A stretch of 64,000 nt of DNA from Kitasatospora setae KM-6054 (GCF_000269985.1 NC_016109.1:1674001-1738000); one strand, 5' to 3'; positions 27,536 to 41,415 are shown, numbered from the stretch's first letter. Program-made: numbers and translations. The notes: generated by a model from the sequence alone, not told the origin.

Positions 27536-28477
27536 TCACTTCGCCGCCGGCTTGCCGTACTGCAGCGGCTTCGGCGTGGCCAGCGCGTCCACCAGCACCT
27601 TCTGCTGCTGGACGATGGTCGCCCGGGCCTGGTGGTTCTCCAGGCTGCGCACCACGCCACCGGGGATGTTCAGCGCCGGAGTCAGGTCCTGCGGGTTGCC
27701 CACCACGGTGAAGCGGAACGGCTGCGAGACGCTCTTGCCGTCGATCTGCACGCCGCCCGACGAGTTGTCGGTGAAGTACGTACCGGCCACCACGCGCACG
27801 TCGTTGATCTGAATCGCCTCCGCCCCCGCCGCTCGGAGTTCCTGCAGGGTGTCCAGCAGCATATCCGCCTTCACCTGCCCTTGGGGATCATCGATCGTCA
27901 GCACGATCCCCGGGCCGGTCGCCTTCTCGGTCCCCGCCAGCACGCCCAGCTCGGCCGCCTTCTTCCGGGTCTGCTCCTGGGCCTCCTTGGCCTGGTTGGA
28001 CGAGTTCTCCAACTGCGCCAGGGACTGCTCCAGCTGCGTCTTCTCCGACTGGAGGCGCTGCTGCTTGCCGTCCAGCTCGTCCAGGATCCGCACCAGGTCC
28101 TCCTGGCGGGCCCCGCGCAGCTCGCTGTGGTCGTTGGTCGAGCGCACCTGGATCGCCAGCGCCAGCCCCAGCGCGAACAGCAGCAGCGCCACCACCAGCT
28201 GCCCCCGCGACACCCGCGGCGGCCACACCGCCGCCAGCAGCCGCGTCCGCCCGTCCGAGGGCAGCGGCACCGGCTCCCGCGACGCCGCCGCCGGCTTCTC
28301 GGCCTCCCCCACCGGTTCGGGCTCGGGCGCAGGCTCCGGCTCCGGCCCGATCTCGGGCTCCGCCCCGGGCGTGTCCGACCGCTCCCCGGCCGCCCCGGCC
28401 TCCGTCGCCTCCTCCGGCGCGGCCGGTTCCGCCGCCGGCTCCTCGGCCCGCTCCCGGGGCTCCTTCTCCTCGCTCAC
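27536..28477 (-). CDS. DUF881 family membrane protein
   Basis: A 313-residue protein: an acidic, proline-rich cytoplasmic part (1-70), one membrane segment (about 90-110; LVVALLLFALGLALAIQV), a coiled coil (about 120-175) and a DUF881 domain (TGPGIVLTIDDPQG onward) outside the membrane. The family occurs beside small basic protein in Gram-positive bacteria (Rv1825 equivalent) and is thought to be linked to division or envelope growth, without known biochemistry. It is nine bases downstream of the small basic protein gene. Confidence 0.88.
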   Translation of the reverse strand: MSEEKEPRERAEEPAAEPAAPEEATEAGAAGERSDTPGAEPEIGPEPEPAPEPEPVGEAEKPAAASREPVPLPSDGRTRLLAAVWPPRVSRGQLVVALLLFALGLALAIQVRSTNDHSELRGARQEDLVRILDELDGKQQRLQSEKTQLEQSLAQLENSSNQAKEAQEQTRKKAAELGVLAGTEKATGPGIVLTIDDPQGQVKADMLLDTLQELRAAGAEAIQINDVRVVAGTYFTDNSSGGVQIDGKSVSQPFRFTVVGNPQDLTPALNIPGGVVRSLENHQARATIVQQQKVLVDALATPKPLQYGKPAAK

Positions 28478-28486
28478 AGCCGCCCC

Positions 28487-28819
28487 CTACGCCCTGAACA
28501 CGTGCCGGCGGATCGCCGCCGCGTTCGAGAAGATCCGGATGCCCAGCACCACCACCACGCCGGTGGACAGCTGCGAACCCACGCCCAGCTGGTCGCCCAG
28601 GAACACGATCAGCGCCGCCACCACGACGTTCGACAGGAACGACACCACGAAGACCTTGTCGTCGAAGATCCCGTCGAGCATCGCCCGCACGCCGCCGAAC
28701 ACCGCGTCCAGCGCCGCCACCACCGCGATCGGCAGGTACGGCACGACCGCGTTCGGCACCTCCGGCTGCACGAAAACGCCGACGACCACGCCGATCAGCA
28801 GACCCAGTACGGCAATCAC
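28487..28819 (-). CDS. sbp: Small basic family protein (Sbp, DUF1290)
   Basis: A 110-residue membrane protein with three hydrophobic segments: IAVLGLLIGVVVGVFVQPEVP at the N-terminus, YLPIAVVAALDAVFGGVRA in the middle, and SNVVVAALIVFLGDQLGVGSQL after it. This matches the conserved DUF1290 family (Rv1824). GTG start overlaps the stop of the upstream DUF881 gene as GTGA, so the two are coupled. Confidence 0.92.
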   Translation of the reverse strand: MIAVLGLLIGVVVGVFVQPEVPNAVVPYLPIAVVAALDAVFGGVRAMLDGIFDDKVFVVSFLSNVVVAALIVFLGDQLGVGSQLSTGVVVVLGIRIFSNAAAIRRHVFRA

Positions 28820-29883
28820 GGTGTAGCAGCTCCTGTTCCGGTGGGAGTGGACTTCGCGGTCGACCGCGCGGACTTCGACGGCACCCCGGCCTTCGGCGTC
28901 CCCGACGCCGAAGGCGACGGGGACGGACTCGCGGCCTCGCCCGACGACGGACCCGCGCTCGGACTCGGACTCGGGCTCGCGCCCGGCTCCGCGGACGCCT
29001 CCGCCCCGGCCACCCGGAGCGTCACGCCCAGCGCGGCCGGCAGCGTCAGCGACTTCTGCGCCGACACCGTCGAACGGATCCCGTAGCTGTCCTGGATGAT
29101 CTTCAGGTAACGGCCGCCCTGGTTGTCCTGGAAGGCCTGCGCGAGCCGCGGCCCGTCCCCGATCGCCAGCACCGTGTACGGCGGCACCAGCGGCCGGTTG
29201 TCCACCAGGATCGCGTCACCGGCGGCCCGGATCGCCGACAGCGCGGTCAGCCGCTGCCCGTTCACCGACACCGCCTCCGCGCCGGCCAGCCACAGCCCGT
29301 TCACCGCGTACTGCAGGTCGTGGTCCTTGACCCGCCCGTTCTTGCCGTACGCGGTCGTGTTGCGCGGATCGCTGACGTTGCCGCCGGAGCCGCTGCCGGA
29401 CGCGTCGTCGATCACCAGCTTGACGCCGGGCCCGGTGATCTCCCCCGTCCCGGTCCGCGCCGCCAGCAGCGCCGCCGCGTCGCCGTCCCCGGTCTGCAGC
29501 GCCGCGTCCTGGGCCCGCTCGACCTTGTCGCGGTCCTCCTCGACCTGCCGCTGCAGCTCGTCGGCCGCCGCGTTGGCGTCGTTGACCCGGCTGACCAGGG
29601 CGTCCCGCTCCTGCGCCAGGACGGGCGCCGCGGCGTGCGTGTTGACCGCCCCCACCGTCACCACGACCGCGGCCAGCGCCAGCCCGACGGCCAGCACCAG
29701 CCGTCCCTTGGCCGTCGTCGGCAGCCGCGAGCTGCCCTCCGCGCCGCGCGCCCGGGCCGCTTCCGCGTACCCGTCGTCGAGCGAGTGCTCCATGACGGTG
29801 GTCAGCAGGGACATCGAGGCGTCCGGGCGGCGGAAGCGCCCCTCCGGGTCACTCGGTGTCGGCGTTGCTGGCATGCGGGACAT
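28816..29883 (-). CDS. DUF881 family membrane protein (first of two)
   Basis: A 355-residue protein from the ATG at 29881-29883. Domains: cytoplasmic N-terminus, one membrane helix (about 60-80; LVLAVGLALAAVVVTVGAV), coiled coil (about 90-130) and DUF881 domain with TGPGVKLVIDDASG, VNGLWLAGAEAVSVNGQRL and DNQGGRYLKIIQDSYGI. A Ser/Pro-rich C-terminal tail follows (about 300-355). It corresponds by position to Rv1823. An upstream in-frame start is possible, but the residues there are low-quality coding. Confidence 0.85.
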   Translation of the reverse strand: MSRMPATPTPSDPEGRFRRPDASMSLLTTVMEHSLDDGYAEAARARGAEGSSRLPTTAKGRLVLAVGLALAAVVVTVGAVNTHAAAPVLAQERDALVSRVNDANAAADELQRQVEEDRDKVERAQDAALQTGDGDAAALLAARTGTGEITGPGVKLVIDDASGSGSGGNVSDPRNTTAYGKNGRVKDHDLQYAVNGLWLAGAEAVSVNGQRLTALSAIRAAGDAILVDNRPLVPPYTVLAIGDGPRLAQAFQDNQGGRYLKIIQDSYGIRSTVSAQKSLTLPAALGVTLRVAGAEASAEPGASPSPSPSAGPSSGEAASPSPSPSASGTPKAGVPSKSARSTAKSTPTGTGAATP

Positions 29884-30009
29884 CGTTTCACGACCACGAG
29901 GTGCCTTACGACCAGCTCCCGGGCCCGCAGGACGGTTTCGGCACAGGATCGTGACAAACCCGGGTGGGGGCGGGCCCGCCGGGCCCGCCCCCACCACGTC
30001 TCCCCCGCG

Positions 30010-32505
30010 TTACCTCCCGGCGCCGTCCACGACCGTGGCCCACTCGTCGAGCAGCCGCTCGGTCGCCTCGTCGTCCGGGCCCTCGGCCCACAGGTGGGTG
30101 ACGGCCTCCGCCGGGTCCGGCAGGACCAGCGTCCAGCGGCCGTCCGGCTCGACCACCCGGACGCCGTCCGTGGTGTCCAGCTTCCGGCTGCCGGCCGCCT
30201 CCACCACCGAGCGCATCACCATGCCCTTGGCGGCCCACGGCGTCGCGATGTCCCGCTTCTGGATGTGCGCCTGCGGGATCCGGGCGTCGATCTGGCTGAG
30301 CGTGAGCTGCGTCCGCGCCACCAGGCCGACCAGCCGCACGAACGCCGCCGCGCCGTCCAGCACGCCGGAGAACTCGGGCACCACGAAACCGCCGCGCCCG
30401 TCCCCGCCGAAGACCGTGCCCTCCGCCGCCGCGGCCTTCGCCAGGTCGTCCGGCGAGGTCGTCGTCCAGATCACCTGGGTGCCGTGGTACGCCGCCACCT
30501 GCTCGGCGATCCGCGTGGTCGTCACCGGCAGCGCCACCTGCCCGGAGCGGCGCTCGGCCGCCACCAGGTCGAGCAGCACCAGCAGCGCCCGGTCGTCCTG
30601 GATCACCCGGCCGAGCTCGTCCACGAAGGACACCCGCTCACCCACCGGGTCGAACCGCACCCCGAAGGCCGCCCGGGAGGACGCCACCAGCTCGCCCAGC
30701 CTGGCCAGCGCCGCCTTCCGCGAGTCCGCGTCCTCGGTCGGCCGCGCCTCGTCCAGGCCGCCGGCCACCGTCAGCGTCTCCACCCCGAGCCGGCCCAGGA
30801 TGCTCGGCAGCACCAGACCCGCGCTGCCGTGCGCCGCGTCCACCACGACCTTCAGCCCGGCCTCCCGCACCCCCGAGGTGTCCACCGCCCGCAACAGGTT
30901 CGTCGCGTACGAGTCGAACACGCTCGCCGGGTGCAGCAGGTCGCCGATCTCGCCCGGGAACGCCCGCCGGAACTCCTGCCGCGAGTACACCCGGTCCAGC
31001 TTCCGCTGCCCGGCCTGCGACAGGTCGGCCCCGCGCTCGTCGAAGAACAGGATGTCCAGCGAGTCCGGCACCCCCGGGGTGGTCCGCAGGAAGATCCCGC
31101 CCGCACTCCCCCGCGCCGTCGCCTGCCGGGCCACCGGCATCGGCACGTTCTCCAGGTCGCGGACGTCGATCGCGCTGGTCTGCAGCGCCGAGATCATCGC
31201 CCGCTTCAACGCCCGCGCACCGCGCGAGTGGTCACGCGCGATGGTGACCGTCGCGCCCTTCTTCAGCGTGGTCGCGTACGCCCCCGCCAGCCGCACGGCC
31301 AGCTCCGGCGTGATCTCCACGTTCAGGATGCCCGACACGCCCCGCACCCCGAACAGGTGCTCCTGGCCGCGGGACTCCCAGATCACCGACGTGTTGACGA
31401 ACGCGCCGGCCTCGATCGTCTTGAACGGGTAGACCCGGACGTTGCCCGCGATGATCGACTCCTCGCCGATCAGGCACTCGTCACCGATCACCGCCCCCTC
31501 GTCGATCCGCGCGGCCCGCATCACGTCGGTGTTCTTCCCGACCACGCACCCGCGCAGGTTGCTCTGCGGCCCCACGTACACGTTGTCGTGGACCACGGCC
31601 TTGTGCAGGAACGCCCCGCGCTTCACGACGACGTTCGACCCCAGCACGGTGTGCTCGCGCAGCTCCACGCCGGCCTCGACCTTGGCGTAGTCGCCGATGT
31701 ACAGCGGCCCGCGCAGCACCGCCTCCGGGTCCACCTCGGCGCCCTCGGCCACCCACACGCCCGGCGAGATCTCGAACCCGTCCAGCTCGACCTGGACCTT
31801 CCCCTCCAGGACGTCCGCCTGGGCCTTCACGTAGCTCTCGTGCGTGCCCACGTCCTCCCAGTAGCCCTCGGCGACGTAGCCGAAGACCGGCTTGCCCTCC
31901 TTGAGCAACTGCGGGAACACGTCGCTCGACCAGTCGACCGACTCGCCGGCCGCCACGTAGTCGAAGACCTCCGGCTCCATCACGTAGATACCGGTGTTCA
32001 CGGTGTCCGAGAACACCTGCCCCCAGGTCGGCTTCTCCAGGAAGCGCTCGACCTTCCCCTCCTCGTCCGTGATGGTGATACCGAATTCCAGCGGGTTCGG
32101 CACCCGGGTCAGGCACACCGTCACCAGTGCGCCCTTCTCACGGTGAAAGGCAATCAGATCGGAAAGGTCGAAGTCCGTCAGTGCGTCACCGGAGATGACC
32201 AGAAACGAATCGTCCCGCAGCGCGTCCTCGGCGTTCTTCACACTGCCGGCCGTACCGAGCGGTGTTTCCTCGTTGGCATAGGTGAGGTGCATGCCCAGTT
32301 CCTCACCGTCACCGAAGTAGTTCTTGACCAACGAGGCCAGGAACTGCACGGTCACCACGGTGTCGTTGAGGCCGTGCCGCCTCAGCAGCCGCAGCACGTG
32401 CTCCATGATCGGCCTATTGGCCACCGGCAGCAGCGGCTTGGGCATGCTGGAAGTCATCGGGCGGAGTCGAGTGCCCTCCCCGCCCGCCATCACAACGGCT
32501 TTCAT
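30010..32505 (-). CDS. Mannose-1-phosphate guanylyltransferase fused to a degenerate phosphomannomutase domain
   Basis: An 831-residue fusion. The N-terminal nucleotidyltransferase (1-235) is intact: MKAVVMAGGEGTRLRPMT, KPLLPVANRPIMEH, the VISGDALTD metal site and FLEKP. A left-handed beta-helix of hexapeptide repeats follows (about 250-375). The rest has the fold order of an alpha-phosphohexomutase, but the four active-site loops are altered: the phosphoserine loop reads RTTPGVPDS, the metal loop DPVGER instead of DGDxDR, the sugar loop GGDGRGG, and the phosphate loop LPDPAEA instead of RPSGTEP. It probably makes GDP-mannose (or another NDP-hexose) and is not an active mutase. The ATG at 32503-32505 has AGGAGG 11 bases before it. 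Confidence 0.9.
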   Translation of the reverse strand: MKAVVMAGGEGTRLRPMTSSMPKPLLPVANRPIMEHVLRLLRRHGLNDTVVTVQFLASLVKNYFGDGEELGMHLTYANEETPLGTAGSVKNAEDALRDDSFLVISGDALTDFDLSDLIAFHREKGALVTVCLTRVPNPLEFGITITDEEGKVERFLEKPTWGQVFSDTVNTGIYVMEPEVFDYVAAGESVDWSSDVFPQLLKEGKPVFGYVAEGYWEDVGTHESYVKAQADVLEGKVQVELDGFEISPGVWVAEGAEVDPEAVLRGPLYIGDYAKVEAGVELREHTVLGSNVVVKRGAFLHKAVVHDNVYVGPQSNLRGCVVGKNTDVMRAARIDEGAVIGDECLIGEESIIAGNVRVYPFKTIEAGAFVNTSVIWESRGQEHLFGVRGVSGILNVEITPELAVRLAGAYATTLKKGATVTIARDHSRGARALKRAMISALQTSAIDVRDLENVPMPVARQATARGSAGGIFLRTTPGVPDSLDILFFDERGADLSQAGQRKLDRVYSRQEFRRAFPGEIGDLLHPASVFDSYATNLLRAVDTSGVREAGLKVVVDAAHGSAGLVLPSILGRLGVETLTVAGGLDEARPTEDADSRKAALARLGELVASSRAAFGVRFDPVGERVSFVDELGRVIQDDRALLVLLDLVAAERRSGQVALPVTTTRIAEQVAAYHGTQVIWTTTSPDDLAKAAAAEGTVFGGDGRGGFVVPEFSGVLDGAAAFVRLVGLVARTQLTLSQIDARIPQAHIQKRDIATPWAAKGMVMRSVVEAAGSRKLDTTDGVRVVEPDGRWTLVLPDPAEAVTHLWAEGPDDEATERLLDEWATVVDGAGR

Positions 32506-32630
32506 TACGGGTGCGTCCTCCTTCGCGGTGGTGAACCCCTGCGGGTCCATCAAACCGGTCCGACGCATGTCTACCCGGAAGAAAACGTCCGACTCACCGT
32601 GGAGGCCGTGTAAAACATCTCATGCTGATC

Positions 32631-33242
32631 TCAAACGGCAGCCGAACGCTCCGCCTGGAGGATCTGCCGGGCCTGCACCGCGTACAGCGCGCCGGCCCAC
32701 CAGTACAGCGTCGTCCCCCACCAGATGAACGCCCAACTCACCACTCCCGCAACCCGGTGCACCCACCCCTCACCGACCCCCAGCAGCAGAAGCGGAAACG
32801 CGTACATCAGATTGAACGTCGCCGCCTTCCCCAGGAAACTCACGTTCAACGGCCCGTACCCCGCCCGGTTGAGCCGCAACAGCACCACCCCGACGAACGC
32901 CTCCCGCGCCACCAACAACGCCGTCAACCACCACGGCAGGATCTCCCGCCAGGTCAACCCCACCAACGTCGAAACGATGTACAACCGGTCCGCGGCCGGG
33001 TCCAACAACTGCCCCAGCCGGCTGATCTGCCCCCACCGCCGAGCCAGCTTCCCGTCCAGGTAGTCACTGACCCCGCTCAACATCAGAACGACGATCGCCC
33101 ACCCGTCGTTCTTCGGCCCCCCGAAGACCGGCCACAGCACCAACCACAGGAAGATCGGCACGCCCACCAGCCGAGCCATGCTCAGCAGATTGGGGATCGT
33201 GAGGACCCGGTCGGTCTGAACTCGCGTCTCCTGGACCTCCAC
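32631..33242 (-). CDS. CDP-alcohol phosphatidyltransferase (PgsA2-like)
   Basis: A 203-residue membrane protein with about five or six helices. The class signature is intact: SDYLDGKLARRWGQISRLGQLLDPAAD follows the DxxDGxxAR(x8)GxxxDxxxD pattern, and PNLLSMARL precedes it. It joins a CDP-activated lipid to an alcohol such as glycerol-3-phosphate or inositol phosphate. Position next to the DUF881/Sbp block matches M. tuberculosis pgsA2 (Rv1822). GTG start at 33242 with AGGAGG upstream. Confidence 0.92.
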   Translation of the reverse strand: MEVQETRVQTDRVLTIPNLLSMARLVGVPIFLWLVLWPVFGGPKNDGWAIVVLMLSGVSDYLDGKLARRWGQISRLGQLLDPAADRLYIVSTLVGLTWREILPWWLTALLVAREAFVGVVLLRLNRAGYGPLNVSFLGKAATFNLMYAFPLLLLGVGEGWVHRVAGVVSWAFIWWGTTLYWWAGALYAVQARQILQAERSAAV

Positions 33243-33298
33243 CGTGCGGAGCCTCCTGTACTAACCACCGACAACCGTGCGGGACTGACCCTACAACA

Positions 33299-33333
33299 AG
33301 AAAGCCCCCCGACATCCCGTCGGGGGGCTTTCT
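33299..33333 (-). terminator. rRNA operon terminator (bidirectional)
   Basis: AGAAAGCCCCCCGAC (33299-33313) and GTCGGGGGGCTTTCT (33319-33333) form a perfect 15-bp stem with a five-base loop, 10-12 bases past the 5S 3' end; on the minus strand the stem ends in TTTCTTG. Confidence 0.95.
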
Positions 33334-33343
33334 CTCAATGATT

Positions 33344-33460
33344 GTTCGGCGGCGTCCTACTCTCCCACAGGGTCCCCCCTGCAGTACCATCGGCGCTGTG
33401 AGGCTTAGCTTCCGGGTTCGGAATGTAACCGGGCGTTTCCCTCACGCTATGACCACCGAA
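33344..33460 (-). rRNA. rrf: 5S ribosomal RNA
   Basis: On the minus strand it starts in TTCGGTGGTCATAGCG and ends in GACGCCGCCGAACA, with complementary ends and the conserved CCGAACCCGGAAGCTAAG loop. Ends are placed by eye and may be off by a few bases. Confidence 0.95.
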
Positions 33461-33500
33461 ACACTATGAAACTGTGCACCACCCACCCGTGTCGGCGGGG

Positions 33501-33540
33501 GTCGTTGTTTCAGAACAACACAGTGGACGCGAGCAACTGA
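33501..33540. repeat. 23S processing stem, 3' arm
   Basis: This 40-base stretch is nearly the reverse complement of 36647-36686 on the other side of the 23S gene (shared core CACAGTGGACGCGAGCA). In the transcript the two arms pair and enclose 23S rRNA, as expected for RNase III processing. Confidence 0.8.
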
Positions 33541-38459
<4,919 letters not shown>

Positions 38460-38760
38460 AATGCTTCTCACAAAGAGCGGCGCGGCGACCAGCCGGAATA
38501 GGGCGGTCCCGCGCACTGCGTCCTCGCTAGTGTTACTTCATAAAGGAATCTCCAACCAACCGAACGAGTCGGCCGGCCGGGGATGTCAACATATCTGGCG
38601 TTGACTTTTGGCACGCTGTTGAGTTCTCAAGGAACGGACGCTTCCTTCGACCGGCCTTCCGACCGCATCTCCGGGCGCTTCGTTCTTTCGTGTTTCGAGC
38701 TTATCAGACTGTTTGCTTGGCGTTGACCGAAGCTTTACTCATCCGACTTGCTCTGTTTAC
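38460..38760 (-). promoter_or_regulatory. rRNA operon leader and promoter region
   Basis: About 300 bases, A/T-richer than the surroundings. On the minus strand TTGAGAACTCAACAGCGTGC (38612-38631 area) resembles the actinobacterial boxA antitermination element. Just downstream, GTGCCAAAAGTCAAC (38600-38614) is nearly complementary to 36863-36878 beyond the 16S 3' end, giving the 16S processing stem. Promoters must lie near 38640-38760; I see TGATAAGC but no unambiguous -35/-10 pair. Confidence 0.6.
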
Positions 38761-38914
38761 CGCCGTTGCGCGGCGACCTGAGCAACCATAGCGGGTCCGT
38801 GGCCGGGCGCCTAATCGGGGGACGGGCGGGGTCGCCCGGTTGGGCGCGTGTGAGGGGTGCGGGCGTGGCGGTTGGGGGGTCACTCGGATGCCGTAGAGTG
38901 CGGCGGGTCGGCCG

Positions 38915-38930
38915 AGAGGACTAGACCACT
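38915..38930. promoter_or_regulatory. Candidate DasR operator (dre) upstream of crr-ptsI
   Basis: AGAGGACTAGACCACT matches the dre palindrome AGTGGTCTAGACCACT at 14 of 16 positions. DasR, a GntR-family repressor released by glucosamine-6-phosphate, is known to control crr-ptsI in Streptomyces. The site lies about 200 bases before crr. Confidence 0.75.
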
Positions 38931-39133
38931 TGTGGGTGGCGGGGGCGGCGGAGATGGTGCGGGGCGGTCGGTTCGTATGCGCTTCCATGAGGGCGGGTGG
39001 CGATCTTCACCCGGGCGGCTCGCGGGCGTTATGTCATGAGATGTCCGAAGTTGACGTAATTTGGGTTCAGTCGATCAATGGGCCGCTGCCCCGCGGCCGC
39101 ACGCGATGTACTCCGTACCTGGGAGGCTCCACC

Positions 39134-39583
39134 ATGACCACTGTCACGTCGCCGCTCGCCGGTCGCGCCGTCGGCCTCGCCAATGTTCCGGATCCGGTGT
39201 TCGCCGGGGCGATGGTCGGGCCCGGGACGGCGATCGATCCGTTGCGGGAGCCGATCGAGGCGGTGGCTCCGGTGGACGGGCAGGTGGTGTCGATGCACCC
39301 GCACGCGTTCGTGGTGATGGACGAGAACGGGCACGGGGTGCTGACGCACCTGGGGATCGACACGGTGCAGCTCAACGGGGAGGGGTTCGAGCTGCTGGTG
39401 CACAAGGGGGACCGGGTGAAGCGGGGGCAGCCGGTGATCAAGTGGAACCCGGCCGCGGTGGAGGCGGCGGGGAAGTCGCCGATCTCGCCGATCGTGGCGC
39501 TGGAGGCTTCGGCGGAGCAGTTGAGCGGGGTGGCGGAGTCCGGTGAGGTCACGGCCGGCGGCGAGCTGTTCATCTGGAACTGA
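39134..39583 (+). CDS. crr: PTS glucose-type EIIA component
   Basis: A 149-residue EIIA-Glc family protein: SPLAGRAVGLANVPDPVFAGAMVGPG at the N-terminus, the phosphorylated His in GVLTHLGIDTV, and KRGQPVIKWNP. It takes phosphate from HPr and passes it to EIIBC components, such as those for N-acetylglucosamine. The ATG at 39134 has GGGAGG eight bases upstream. It is cotranscribed with ptsI, 40 bases downstream; HPr and EIIBC genes are elsewhere. Confidence 0.95.
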   Translation: MTTVTSPLAGRAVGLANVPDPVFAGAMVGPGTAIDPLREPIEAVAPVDGQVVSMHPHAFVVMDENGHGVLTHLGIDTVQLNGEGFELLVHKGDRVKRGQPVIKWNPAAVEAAGKSPISPIVALEASAEQLSGVAESGEVTAGGELFIWN

Positions 39584-39623
39584 CGGAACTGACGGCGACG
39601 GACGGCGAAGGGGTTTCGGAACC

Positions 39624-41294
39624 ATGGAGCGGACGCTGCGGGGCGTGGGGGTCAGCCACGGGGTCGCCATCGGGCAGGTGCGGCACATGGGGACGGCGGT
39701 GCTGGAGCCACCGGTGACCCAGGTGCCGGCCGAGGAGGTGCCGCGGGAGCGGGACCGGGCGCGGGCCGCGGTGGAGGCGGTGGCGGCGGACCTGAACGCG
39801 CGCGGGAACCTGGCCGGCGGTGAGGCGCAGGCGGTGCTGGAGGCGCAGGCGCTGATGGCGCAGGACCCGGAGCTGCTGGCGGACGTGAACCGGCGGATCG
39901 AGGCCGGGAGCAGCGCCGAGCGCGGGGTGTACGAGGCGTTCGCGGCGTACCGGGAGCTGCTGGCGGCGGCGGGTGAGTACCTGGCGGGGCGGGTGGCGGA
40001 CCTGGACGACGTGCGGAACCGGATCGTGGCGCGGCTGTTGGGCGTGCCGATGCCGGGGGTGCCGGACAGTGACGAGCCGTACGTGCTGCTGGCGCGGGAC
40101 CTGGCGCCGGCGGACACGGCGCTGCTGGATCCGTCGCTGGTGCTGGGGTTCGTGACGGAGGAGGGCGGGCCGACGTCGCACAGCGCGATCCTGGCGCGGG
40201 CGATGGGGGTGCCGGCGGTGGTGGCGCTGGCGGGGGCGACCGAGGTGGCGGAGGGGGTGGTGGTGGCGGTCGACGGGGCTTCGGGCGAGGTGCTGGTGGA
40301 GCCGTCGGCGGAGCGGCAGGAGGAGTTGCGGCGGCTGGCGGCGGAGCGGAAGGCGGCGCTGGCGGCCTCGACCGGGCCGGGGCGGACCTCGGACGGGTTC
40401 ATGGTGCCGCTGCTGGCGAACGTGGGCGGTCCGGCGGACGTGCCGGCGGCGCTGGAGAACGGGGCTGAGGGCGTCGGGCTGTTCCGGACCGAGTTCCTCT
40501 TCCTGGACGACTCGGCGAAGGCGCCGGGCGAGGAGAAGCAGGTCGAGGCGTACCGGAAGGTGCTGGAGGCGTTCCCGGGCGGCCGGGTGGTGGTGCGGGT
40601 GCTGGACGCGGGGGCGGACAAGCCGTTGGACTTCCTGACGCCCGGGGACGAGCCGAACCCGGCGCTGGGGGTGCGCGGGCTGCGGACGCTGCTGGAGCAC
40701 CCGGAGGTGCTGCGCACGCAGTTGCGGGCGCTGGCGCGGGCGGCCGAGGGGCTGACCGTGCGCCTGGAGGTGATGGCGCCGATGGTGGCGGACGGGGTGG
40801 ACGCGCGGGCGTTCGCGGCGGCCTGCCGGGAGGTGGGGCTGGACGCGAAGTACGGCGCGATGGTGGAGATCCCGTCGGCGGCGCTGCGGGCGGCGGCGAT
40901 CCTGCGGGAGGTGGAGTTCCTGTCGCTGGGGACGAACGACCTGGCGCAGTACGCGTTCGCGGCGGACCGGCAGGTCGGGTCGCTGGCGCGGCTGCAGGAC
41001 CCGTGGCAGCCGGCGCTGCTGGACCTGATCGCGGCGTCGGCGGACGCGGCGAAGGCGGTCGGGAAGAGCTGCGGGGTGTGCGGGGAGGCGGCGTCGGACC
41101 CGCTGCTGGCGTGCGTGCTGACCGGGCTCGGGGTGACCAGCCTGTCGATGGGTGCGGCGGCGATCCCGTACGTGCGGTCGGCGCTGGCGGGGGCGACGCT
41201 GGCGCAGTGCCAGCGGGCGGCCGAGGCGGCGCGGGCGGCGGACACCGCCGGGGAGGCCCGGGCGGCGGCGGAGCGGGTACTGACCGGCCGGTAG
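39624..41294 (+). CDS. ptsI: Phosphoenolpyruvate-protein phosphotransferase (PTS enzyme I)
   Basis: A 556-residue enzyme I. It has the HPr-binding N-terminal domain, the phospho-His in EGGPTSHSAILARAMGVPAVV (around residue 185), the PEP-binding barrel with FRTEFLFLD and SLGTNDLAQYAFAADR, and the active-site Cys in CGVCGEAASDP. It starts the sugar phosphotransfer chain from PEP. ATG at 39624 follows GAAGGGG. It ends before a long terminator. Confidence 0.98.
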   Translation: MERTLRGVGVSHGVAIGQVRHMGTAVLEPPVTQVPAEEVPRERDRARAAVEAVAADLNARGNLAGGEAQAVLEAQALMAQDPELLADVNRRIEAGSSAERGVYEAFAAYRELLAAAGEYLAGRVADLDDVRNRIVARLLGVPMPGVPDSDEPYVLLARDLAPADTALLDPSLVLGFVTEEGGPTSHSAILARAMGVPAVVALAGATEVAEGVVVAVDGASGEVLVEPSAERQEELRRLAAERKAALAASTGPGRTSDGFMVPLLANVGGPADVPAALENGAEGVGLFRTEFLFLDDSAKAPGEEKQVEAYRKVLEAFPGGRVVVRVLDAGADKPLDFLTPGDEPNPALGVRGLRTLLEHPEVLRTQLRALARAAEGLTVRLEVMAPMVADGVDARAFAAACREVGLDAKYGAMVEIPSAALRAAAILREVEFLSLGTNDLAQYAFAADRQVGSLARLQDPWQPALLDLIAASADAAKAVGKSCGVCGEAASDPLLACVLTGLGVTSLSMGAAAIPYVRSALAGATLAQCQRAAEAARAADTAGEARAAAERVLTGR

Positions 41295-41330
41295 GAGGGG
41301 TGAGGAGGGGTGAGGGGCGGGGAGTGATCT

Positions 41331-41380
41331 CCCGAGGGGTCCCGCTGTCGCCGTGGGGGGTGGCAGCGGGACCCCTCGGG
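41331..41380. terminator. Strong hairpin between ptsI and the convergent acetoacetyl-CoA synthetase gene
   Basis: CCCGAGGGGTCCCGCTG (41331-41347) and CAGCGGGACCCCTCGGG (41364-41380) form a perfect 17-bp stem. Confidence 0.9.
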
Positions 41381-41415
41381 GCCGTTTCGGGGCCTTTCCG
41401 GGTGCGGGGCCGGGG

